Shown one piece after another: positions 1-2,916 of a DNA stretch of 5,127 bases. The notes under the pieces were generated by a model. That model had not been told where the DNA came from. It ran no database searches and saw only the letters and a program-made list of their open reading frames with translations. The DNA is from Planctomycetota bacterium (lineage in GTDB: Bacteria; Planctomycetota; Phycisphaerae; UBA1845), in the NCBI GenBank assembly GCA_022566435.1, contig JADFIX010000379.1, positions 1-5,127 on the forward strand. The letters run 5' to 3'. Within the stretch, counting starts at the first letter, position 1; every line of letters starts with the position of its first letter. The translations under genes and the position numbers were made by a program.

Positions 1-71
1 TGACCCGTATGGGAATCGAACCCATGCCGCGAGAGTGAGGGTCTCGCATCCTGCCGCTAGACCAACGGGCC
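1..71 (-). tRNA. tRNA-Glu(CTC), atypical C33
   Basis: Cloverleaf read on the minus strand: 7-bp acceptor stem GGCCCGT/ACGGGTC with A73, anticodon stem CGAGA/TCTCG and T loop TTCGATT. The anticodon CTC (plus 37-39) reads GAG. The loop is CCCTCAC, so position 33 is C instead of the near-universal U. CCA cannot be judged because the gene ends at the window edge. It is the last gene of the array in transcription order and duplicates decoding already possible with the Glu(TTC) gene at 2202-2274. Confidence 0.88.
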
Positions 72-84
72 GTGTTGTTTTCAG

Positions 85-157
85 CGGTGATGACGGGATT
101 TGAACCCGCACGAACGGATAGACAATCCATCATGCTGCCTGGTTACATCACATCACC
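85..157 (-). tRNA. tRNA-Asp(GTC), first copy
   Basis: Acceptor stem GGTGATG/CATCACC with discriminator G73, U8, D stem ATGT/GCAT, anticodon stem ATGGA/TCCGT, loop TTGTCTA giving anticodon GTC, and T arm GCGGG/CCCGT around TTCAAAT. G73 fits bacterial Asp identity. CCA is not encoded. A second Asp(GTC) gene of quite different sequence lies at 398-472. Confidence 0.92.
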
Positions 158-162
158 GTAAG

Positions 163-244
163 TGCGTCGGGACGGAGTTGAACCGCCAATGCCCGAAGGC
201 GGGTGGGTTACAGCCACTTGGGCTCGCCAATGCCCAGCCGACGC
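163..244 (-). tRNA. tRNA-Tyr(GTA), type II
   Basis: 82 nt with acceptor stem GCGTCGG/CCGACGC and A73, D stem GGGC/GCCC, loop CTGTAAC giving anticodon GTA, and T arm GGCGG/CCGTC. The variable region is long and can form a GCC-TTC-GGGC hairpin, as expected for bacterial tRNA-Tyr. Oddities are C at position 8 instead of U and an A27-C43 mismatch at the base of the anticodon stem. CCA is not encoded. Confidence 0.88.
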
Positions 245-311
245 ATTTCTATTTTCTCTCTACCGCCCTCGGCCTTCATCCTCGCTATCGCTCGGCGGCT
301 TCGGTTGCTAG

Positions 312-386
312 TAGCACGGGAGGGAGTCGAACCCACATCCACCAAGGTTTGAGCTTGGTCGCTCTGCCACGTTGGCGCACCGTGCC
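312..386 (-). tRNA. tRNA with CAA anticodon (Leu-type), short variable loop
   Basis: Acceptor stem GGCACGG/CCGTGCT with A73, U8, anticodon stem CCAAG/CTTGG and loop CTCAAAC giving anticodon CAA (codon UUG, Leu). The variable region is only five bases (TGGAT), whereas bacterial tRNA-Leu normally has a long variable arm. The D loop is large with a 3-bp CGC/GCG stem, and the T stem GTGGG/CCCTC has a U-U mismatch. The anticodon is clear, but the amino acid actually attached is uncertain. CCA is not encoded. Confidence 0.8.
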
Positions 387-397
387 ATGTTGTCGAG

Positions 398-472
398 CGT
401 CCCCGATCGGATTTGAACCGACGGCCTCCACCTTGACAGGGTGGCGAGCACTCCAGGCTGCTCCACGAGGAC
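398..472 (-). tRNA. tRNA-Asp(GTC), second copy
   Basis: Acceptor stem GTCCTCG/CGGGGAC with G73, U8, D stem GAGC/GCTC, anticodon stem CCACC/GGTGG, loop CTGTCAA giving GTC, and T arm GTCGG/CCGAT around TTCAAAT. All arms are well formed. The anticodon matches the Asp gene at 85-157, but acceptor and anticodon stems differ throughout, so this is not a recent tandem duplicate. CCA is not encoded. Confidence 0.92.
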
Positions 473-559
473 GAGTTCGAGGTCGGAATTCGGAATGGAG
501 AGGTCGGAAGTGCTTGTTTTCATTCCGCACTCCGCATTCCGACTTCCGCATTCAAAAAG
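473..559. repeat. Spacer with inverted GGAAT/ATTCC repeats
   Basis: This spacer between Asp and Val tRNA genes has no gene. It holds GTCGGAATTCGGAATG (482-497) facing CATTCCGCACTCC and GCATTCCGAC (521-543), which could pair into a hairpin. The 13-mer CGCATTCCGACTT at 533-545 recurs exactly at 687-699 and 1562-1574, always in spacers. Confidence 0.7.
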
Positions 560-631
560 TAGTCCCGGATGGAATCGAACCATCGTTTCCTGGATGTGAG
601 CCAAGTGTCGTTTCCGTTGGACCACGGGACC
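560..631 (-). tRNA. tRNA-Val(CAC)
   Basis: Acceptor stem GGTCCCG/CGGGACT with a terminal G-U pair and A73, U8, a 3-bp D stem GTC/GAC, anticodon stem CTTGG/CCAGG, loop CTCACAT giving CAC (codon GUG), and a perfect T stem GATGG/CCATC around TTCGATT. A73 fits Val identity. The variable loop is a short AAAC. CCA is not encoded. Confidence 0.9.
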
Positions 632-706
632 TTCTTAAGTCGGAATTCGGAATGGGGAAGCCGGAATGTCAGAGGACAAGCCGTTCCGCATTCCGACTTG
701 GTTGTG
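632..706. repeat. Spacer with perfect 10-bp inverted repeat
   Basis: The spacer between Val and Ser tRNA genes holds AAGTCGGAAT at 637-646 and its reverse complement ATTCCGACTT at 690-699, with 43 bases between. The right arm is part of the 13-mer found in two other spacers. On the minus strand the transcript could fold here into a long hairpin separating two tRNAs, possibly a processing signal (inference). Confidence 0.7.
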
Positions 707-791
707 CGGAAGCCGTGAGACTCGAACTCACAAGCGACTTGCGCCGCCACCTGTTTTCAAGACAGGCTCCTCATCCGGCCGGATGACTTCC
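707..791 (-). tRNA. tRNA-Ser(TGA), type II
   Basis: 85 nt with acceptor stem GGAAGTC/GGCTTCC and G73, anticodon stem CCTGT/ACAGG, loop CTTGAAA giving TGA (codon UCA), a long variable arm and a perfect T stem GTGAG/CTCAC. G73 and the long arm fit Ser. Position 8 is A, not U, and the D arm is poorly paired, built around the palindrome TCCGGCCGGA. Selenocysteine tRNA was considered but would need anticodon TCA. CCA is not encoded. Confidence 0.88.
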
Positions 792-799
792 GTTACTAG

Positions 800-874
800 C
801 TGCGGGGGTTGGAATCGAACCAACGGCCTCCTGGTTCAGCGCCAGGCGTCACTACCAACAGCAACTACCCCGCA
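800..874 (-). tRNA. tRNA-Gln(CTG), atypical G33
   Basis: Acceptor stem TGCGGGG/CCCCGCA with U1-A72 and G73, the usual bacterial Gln signature. U8, D stem GTTG/TGAC, anticodon stem CCTGG/CCAGG, T stem GTTGG/CCAAC. The loop CGCTGAA places CTG at plus 837-839, but position 33 is G instead of U (plus C840). It shares its whole acceptor stem with the neighbouring Gln(TTG) gene, so it probably arose as a paralogue. CCA is not encoded. Confidence 0.88.
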
Positions 875-921
875 TCGTTCTTGTTCAATGACACGCGTGA
901 CGTCAGACGGTTCGCTGAAAG

Positions 922-996
922 CTGCGGGGGCAGGAATCGAACCTGCGGACACGTGGTTCAAAGCCACGTATTTCTACCAGCAGAAACTACCCCGCA
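922..996 (-). tRNA. tRNA-Gln(TTG)
   Basis: Acceptor stem TGCGGGG/CCCCGCA with U1-A72 and G73, U8, D stem GTTT/AAAT, anticodon stem CGTGG/CCACG, loop CTTTGAA giving TTG (codon CAA, and CAG by wobble), and T stem GCAGG/CCTGC. This gene is canonical throughout, including U33, unlike its Gln(CTG) neighbour. CCA is not encoded. Confidence 0.94.
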
Positions 997-1036
997 ATCG
1001 AAACCGAAAGGTCGGATCAACCGCGCCGCAACTTCA

Positions 1037-1085
1037 TCTCTTTCCCCTCCTCCTAACCCCTTCTCCCTTCCTCCTTCCCCCTTCC
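1037..1085. repeat. Polypyrimidine tract in tRNA spacer
   Basis: On the plus strand 18 pyrimidines (1037-1054) and 29 pyrimidines (1057-1085) are interrupted only by AA. The transcribed minus strand is therefore almost pure purine. It lies between the Gln(TTG) and Gly(TCC) genes and contains no gene. The length and strand bias could support triplex-type DNA or an unstructured RNA linker, but no function is shown. Confidence 0.6.
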
Positions 1086-1087
1086 AA

Positions 1088-1159
1088 AGTGCCCTGCGGG
1101 AGTCGAACCCGCCTCACCGGTTTGGAAGACCGGGGCCTTTGCCGCTCGGCCAAGAGCAC
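1088..1159 (-). tRNA. tRNA-Gly(TCC)
   Basis: Acceptor stem GTGCTCT/AGGGCAC with U73 as in bacterial Gly, U8, D stem GCC/GGC, anticodon stem CCGGT/ACCGG, loop CTTCCAA giving TCC, and a perfect T stem GCGGG/CCCGC around TTCGACT. Position 2-71 is U-A rather than the common C-G of Gly. CCA is not encoded. Confidence 0.9.
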
Positions 1160-1168
1160 GTTCTTATG

Positions 1169-1267
1169 CGAAAGGAGAGGGAGTCGAACCCGTCAAGGCG
1201 CCGATCGCGCTCGACCCGACCACGGCTTCGCCGCGGCGGCCGCCATCGCCAGTCGGCTTGCCCTTCC
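1169..1267 (-). tRNA. Ser-like long tRNA or decayed tRNA, anticodon uncertain
   Basis: 99 nt with acceptor stem GGAAGGG/TCCTTTC and G73, a D arm of Ser pattern (GCC, GACTGGCGAT, GGC), a T loop TTCGACT and a long variable arm that can fold through GCGC/GCGC, all of which suggest Ser. The anticodon region is abnormal. The best stem is CCGCG/CGTGG around loop GCGAAGC, which would put GAA at the anticodon with C33, and four extra bases precede it. The region overlaps two palindromes, CGCCGCGGCG (1229-1238) and GGCGGCCGCC (1235-1244). The T stem pairs only with a bulged C. It may be a pseudogene. Confidence 0.55.
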
Positions 1268-1289
1268 GTCATCAACGAACCACGTCAAG

Positions 1290-1364
1290 CTGCGGCGGCA
1301 GGAATCGAACCTGCGTCGAGACGGGTAACAACCGTCGGCCCGTACCAGCACGAGCACCACCGCA
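1290..1364 (-). tRNA. tRNA-Asn(GTT)
   Basis: Acceptor stem TGCGGTG/CGCCGCA with U1-A72 and G73, which fits Asn. D stem GCTC/GGGC, anticodon stem GACGG/CCGTC, loop TTGTTAC giving GTT, T stem GCAGG/CCTGC around TTCGATT. Position 8 is G rather than U. Much of the sequence resembles the Gln genes of this array (same TGCGG start and GCAGG T arm), hinting at shared ancestry. CCA is not encoded. Confidence 0.9.
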
Positions 1365-1372
1365 TCGTTCAG

Positions 1373-1446
1373 TCAGGATGGCTGGATTTGAACCAGCGAT
1401 CTCGTGCTCCCGAGGCACGCGGGACGCCAGACTTTCCCACACCCTG
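1373..1446 (-). tRNA. tRNA-Pro(CGG)
   Basis: Acceptor stem CAGGGTG/CATCCTG with C1-G72 and A73, the bacterial Pro signature. U8, a short D stem, anticodon stem CGTGC/GCACG, loop CTCGGGA giving CGG, T stem GCTGG/CCAGC around TTCAAAT. CCA is not encoded. The array's second Pro gene, with anticodon TGG, lies at 2085-2186. Confidence 0.92.
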
Positions 1447-1454
1447 AAAATGAG

Positions 1455-1525
1455 AGCGTCCAGCGGGAGTCGAACCCGCACTTCCGCCATGGCGAAGCAG
1501 TAGGCTGCCGCTACATCATGGACGC
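1455..1525 (-). tRNA. tRNA-Gly(GCC), atypical C33
   Basis: Acceptor stem GCGTCCA/TGGACGC with G1-C72, C2-G71 and U73, matching Gly identity. T stem GCGGG/CCCGC around TTCGACT is perfect. The best anticodon arm is CTGCT/GGCGG with two G-U pairs and loop TCGCCAT, giving GCC (plus 1491-1493) with C at position 33. The D arm is irregular, though GTAG/CTAC can pair. An alternative fold with CTTC/GAAG would give an ATG triplet but mismatches the stem. CCA is not encoded. Confidence 0.82.
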
Positions 1526-1540
1526 TTGTCATGTTTTCAA

Positions 1541-1554
1541 ATTGTCAAAGAACA
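1541..1554 (-). promoter_or_regulatory. boxA-like antitermination motif
   Basis: The minus strand reads TGTTCTTTGACAAT followed by TTGAAAA, very close to the rRNA-operon boxA of E. coli (TGCTCTTTAACAATTT). In rrn operons boxA RNA recruits NusB-NusE and prevents Rho termination of untranslated transcripts. It sits in the spacer 16 bases before the Gly(GCC) gene, inside a long untranslated tRNA transcript, as that role would predict. The motif also contains TTGACA, but no -10 box fits before the tRNA. Confidence 0.5.
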
Positions 1555-1561
1555 ACCGAAT

Positions 1562-1574
1562 CGCATTCCGACTT
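1562..1574. repeat. Third copy of the spacer 13-mer CGCATTCCGACTT
   Basis: Exact copy of the 13-mer at 533-545 and 687-699, here in the spacer between Gly(GCC) and Lys(CTT), in the same orientation. No coding or tRNA role explains it. Confidence 0.7.
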
Positions 1575-1582
1575 CGCGTCAG

Positions 1583-1655
1583 TGGGACCGGAGGGACTCG
1601 AACCCTCACCCGCCTGGGTAAGAACCAGGGATGCCGCCGCTAACACCTCAGTCCC
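1583..1655 (-). tRNA. tRNA-Lys(CTT)
   Basis: Acceptor stem GGGACTG/CGGTCCC with A73, a weak D stem GTG/CAT, anticodon stem CCTGG/CCAGG, loop TTCTTAC giving CTT (codon AAG), perfect T stem GAGGG/CCCTC around TTCGAGT. Position 8 is A instead of U. It is redundant with the Lys(TTT) gene at 1761-1831, which can read both Lys codons. CCA is not encoded. Confidence 0.9.
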
Positions 1656-1680
1656 GTTTTGTGTCTTTCGCCCGCTTCAA

Positions 1681-1753
1681 TCGGCGCGGTGGGAGTTGAA
1701 CCCACGACCTGCGTCTTATAAGGACGCCGCTCTCACCGCTGAGCTACGCGCCA
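1681..1753 (-). tRNA. tRNA-Ile(TAT)
   Basis: Acceptor stem TGGCGCG/CGCGCCG with a terminal U-G pair and A73, U8, perfect D stem GCTC/GAGC, anticodon stem GCGTC/GACGC, loop CTTATAA giving TAT, T stem GTGGG/CCCAC around TTCAACT. UAU reads the rare Ile codon AUA. Most bacteria read AUA with a lysidine-modified CAU tRNA instead, so an encoded TAT Ile tRNA is notable. CCA is not encoded. Confidence 0.9.
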
Positions 1754-1760
1754 GTGAGAG

Positions 1761-1831
1761 TAGGGCCGGAGGGAATCGAACCCACTCAGGCAGATTAAAA
1801 GTCTGCTGTGCAGCCGTTACACCACGACCCC
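1761..1831 (-). tRNA. tRNA-Lys(TTT)
   Basis: Acceptor stem GGGGTCG/CGGCCCT with a terminal G-U pair and A73, U8, D stem GTGT/GCAC, anticodon stem GCAGA/TCTGC, loop CTTTTAA giving TTT. The T stem GTGGG/CCCTC has the same internal U-U mismatch as the CAA-anticodon gene at 312-386. CCA is not encoded. Confidence 0.91.
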
Positions 1832-1909
1832 GTGAAATTGGTCGGGTGGTTGCGTTTCAATCGCCGAGTGCGCGCCATCGTTTTTTCTCCTTTGTTGTGT
1901 TGTGTTCAG

Positions 1910-2006
1910 TGGTAGTAGACTAATCCGGCTCCGCCGATCGGTGCCCGAATCGAACTCAGCGCAACTCGGTTATCAGCCGAGTATGGGCAACCAGCCCTCG
2001 ACTACC
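1910..2006 (-). tRNA. tRNA-Ile(GAT) interrupted by a hairpin element
   Basis: Anticodon stem CTCGG/CCGAG and loop CTGATAA give GAT clearly, and the T arm begins CTGAG-TTCGATT. After the T loop the expected 3' T strand is missing. A 30-base hairpin-forming block (1918-1947) follows, and only then TACTACC-A73, which pairs with the 5' end GGTAGT. The gene is thus 97 nt instead of about 72-77. The D loop is also short (GGGC, TGGTT, GCCC) and position 8 is G. After the insertion CTGA may still pair with TTAG, so a distorted T arm is possible. It may be a pseudogene or need processing. Confidence 0.65.
1918..1947 (+). repeat. Palindromic element copy 1 (in Ile tRNA)
   Basis: The plus strand reads GACTAATCCGGC, TCC, then GCCGATCGGTGCCCG. 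The outer parts can pair (ACTAATC with GATCGGT, allowing mismatches and one bulged C, then GGC with GCC). The last 15 bases (1933-1947) are repeated exactly, inverted, at 2108-2122. It lies at the 3' side of the T loop of the Ile(GAT) gene. Confidence 0.75.
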
Positions 2007-2013
2007 TTGTTGT

Positions 2014-2080
2014 AAGTCGGGCACCCCGGAGTCGAACCGAGACCCTGTCGCCGCGGCGACCGTGCTTCCACCTCCCGACT
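2014..2080 (-). tRNA. Compact tRNA-like gene without readable anticodon
   Basis: 67 nt. The ends AGTCGGG and CCCGACT form a perfect 7-bp acceptor stem and the T arm CTCGG/CCGGG around TTCGACT is intact. Between them the D arm is reduced to GTG-GAAG-CAC, and the anticodon arm is replaced by a perfect 14-base palindrome (2047-2060, centre CCGCGG) that leaves no 7-base loop. Three extra bases (GTG) separate T arm and acceptor. The eight-base CGGGCACC at 2018-2025 also occurs in the neighbouring hairpin element. It is probably a tRNA pseudogene or a non-decoding tRNA-like RNA. Confidence 0.5.
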
Positions 2081-2084
2081 GCAG

Positions 2085-2186
2085 TCAGAACGGCCGGATT
2101 CGAACCGCGGGCACCGATCGGCCGGAGGCCGGATTGGTCGTTCCTGGTCCCAAACCAGGCGCGATGCCAACCTTCGCCACGTTCTG
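2085..2186 (-). tRNA. tRNA-Pro(TGG) interrupted by a hairpin element
   Basis: Perfect acceptor stem CAGAACG/CGTTCTG with C1-G72 and A73 (Pro signature), U8, perfect D stem GCGA/TCGC, anticodon stem CCTGG/CCAGG and loop TTTGGGA giving TGG. From the anticodon stem to the T loop there are 38 bases instead of about 10, because a 32-base hairpin block (2108-2139) sits between variable loop and T loop. The T stem is left with CGG/CCG, extendable only across a bulge. Total length is 102 nt. The block could fold as an extra variable arm and leave the rest of the cloverleaf intact. Confidence 0.72.
2108..2139 (-). repeat. Palindromic element copy 2 (in Pro tRNA)
   Basis: The minus strand reads GACCAATCCGGCC, TCC, then GGCCGATCGGTGCCCG. 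It matches copy 1 (1918-1947) in inverted orientation except for one C/T change and two single-base indels. The indels fall on facing sides of the hairpin (GGC/GCC in copy 1, GGCC/GGCC in copy 2), so pairing is kept. It lies on the 5' side of the T loop of the Pro(TGG) gene. Confidence 0.78.
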
Positions 2187-2187
2187 A

Positions 2188-2201
2188 TCAAGTTGTCAAA
2201 G
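2188..2201 (-). promoter_or_regulatory. Second boxA-like motif
   Basis: The minus strand reads CTTTGACAACTTGA, matching 13 of 14 bases with the corresponding part of the motif at 1537-1550. It fills the 15-base spacer between Glu(TTC) and Pro(TGG). The 5' part of the boxA consensus is weaker here (TACTTT instead of TGCTCTTT). Confidence 0.35.
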
Positions 2202-2274
2202 TACCCCGTAGGGGAATCGAACCCCTATCTGCGGATTGAAAGCCCGCAATCCTGAGCCGTTAGACGAACGGGGC
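2202..2274 (-). tRNA. tRNA-Glu(TTC)
   Basis: Acceptor stem GCCCCGT/ACGGGGT with a terminal G-U pair and A73, U8, D stem GTCT with AGGA, anticodon stem GCGGG/TCCGC, loop CTTTCAA giving TTC, perfect T stem AGGGG/CCCCT around TTCGATT. It has U33, unlike the Glu(CTC) gene at 1-71, and can read both Glu codons. CCA is not encoded. Confidence 0.92.
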
Positions 2275-2306
2275 ATCTTCATGTTGTGCGCGCTTGTTGA
2301 GCGCAG

Positions 2307-2378
2307 TGGGCCGGGAGGCGCTCGAATCCTCGTCTGCGGTTCTTCAGACCGCCGCTAGACCGTCTCAGCTACCAGCCC
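2307..2378 (-). tRNA. tRNA-Phe(GAA), first gene of the array
   Basis: Acceptor stem GGGCTGG/CCGGCCC with A73, U8, D stem GCT/AGC, anticodon stem GCGGT/ACCGC, loop CTGAAGA giving GAA, T stem GAGG/CCTC around an extended loop (an A-G pair closes TTCGAGC). A73 and GAA fit Phe. It is first in transcription order, only 22 bases downstream of a terminator. CCA is not encoded. Confidence 0.9.
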
Positions 2379-2400
2379 AAGTTGTTTTGGTTTGGACACG

Positions 2401-2432
2401 AAAAAACCCGATGCCGTTTGCGACACCGGGTT
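2401..2432 (-). terminator. Rho-independent terminator facing the tRNA array
   Basis: On the minus strand AACCCGGTGTCG (2421-2432) pairs with CGGCATCGGGTT (2405-2416) as a 12-bp stem with two G-U pairs and a CAAA loop, followed by a run of T ending at 2401. The T run follows the stem only on the minus strand, so it acts on leftward transcripts. It would end a transcript entering from the right, or attenuate one leading into tRNA-Phe. Confidence 0.8.
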
Positions 2433-2756
2433 GATGTTTCCCGAAGGCTAAGGCCAAGTGTCACAAGCGCAAACGTGGCGCGGGCAGGGTATTCGCCGGT
2501 TGATAGGCGAATCCGCCATCGCATTTGCGTTCAATCGTGAGACTCGACCATAAACTCATCATCGATCCGGTTCCTACAATTGTGCGGCTTGGCATGCCGC
2601 GTGAGTTGCCTTGTCGCTGTACTGAAAGTTAGACGACACCGTGGCGAAAAGGTTCGCAAAGTTTTTCGTCGTCGTTAACAAATGATTAGATGCGCGCCGA
2701 GATCGATTTATTTCCGCAGGTTTCAAAATTCCTAGGCCGGAAAAACACTCTACCGT
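2433..2756. other. Region without recognisable gene, several short hairpins
   Basis: I see no convincing coding sequence here on either strand. Short inverted repeats are ATTCGCC/GGCGAAT at 2491-2512, GCGGC/GCCGC at 2584-2600 and GCGAA/TTCGC at 2644-2657. CGACACCG at 2634-2641 repeats the 2421-2428 part of the terminator stem. On the minus strand this could be an untranslated leader ending in the terminator, but no known RNA family was recognised. Confidence 0.4.
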
Positions 2757-2912
2757 TCATTGGTGCCATGCGCCAACGAACGGTGTGTAGAAGGCACGCC
2801 ACTCGCGCTGAAACCAGACAGGTGACGAAGGAAAGCCTTCTTGACCGAGTGCATCGACCGCGACGACATAATATCGTCGCGAGCTCTTGCCGGAACCACA
2901 CGATGAAGTCAC
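2757..2912 (-). pseudogene. 3' remnant of a gene with a FnIII-like C-terminus
   Basis: A 51-codon minus-strand reading frame from a GTG at 2912 to TGA at 2757 looks like the tail of a real protein. It contains RRYYVVAVDALGQEG, PSSPVWFQREW and ends FVGAWHQ. The YYVVAVDALGQEG-PSSP stretch has the spacing and residues of the last two strands of fibronectin type III domains, and an aromatic-rich tail ending in WHQ is reminiscent of planctomycete secreted proteins (recollection, not a search). The frame is closed upstream by a stop near 2940 and has no clear ribosome binding site, so it is probably a truncated remnant. The upstream part of the gene is missing where the plus-strand gene now begins. 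Confidence 0.45.
2859..2881. repeat. 8-bp inverted repeat upstream of the hydrolase gene
   Basis: CGCGACGA (2859-2866) and TCGTCGCG (2874-2881) form a perfect inverted repeat around a 7-base AT-rich centre. It lies 36 bases before the TATAAT box of the plus-strand gene, a possible operator position. It also lies inside the coding remnant on the minus strand, which may explain it. Confidence 0.35.
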
Positions 2913-2916
2913 GGAG

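Noticed and set aside
403..410. Octamer CCGATCGG in the Asp(GTC) gene as a third copy of the tRNA-invading element
   Set aside because: Only the 8-base palindrome is shared. Here it is split between the T stem and acceptor stem of a well-formed tRNA, so no insertion is needed.
473..706. CRISPR array from repeated ATTCCG-type sequences
   Set aside because: The repeats are short, in both orientations and irregularly spaced, with tRNA genes between them.
707..1267. Selenocysteine tRNA among the GGAAG-starting long tRNAs
   Set aside because: The gene at 707-791 has anticodon TGA rather than TCA and a 7-bp acceptor stem. The gene at 1169-1267 has no TCA and cannot form an 8-bp acceptor stem.
1535..1550. 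TTGACA on the minus strand as an internal tRNA promoter
   Set aside because: The position of a -10 box would fall inside the Gly(GCC) gene and no TATAAT-like sequence is present. The boxA reading explains the motif better.
100..1923. Several open frames on both strands, up to 228 codons, across the tRNA array
   Set aside because: They run through tRNA genes, and their repeated peptide motifs (ESNP, GGNRT, RVRLP) are translations of T arms. No ribosome binding sites or plausible protein character.
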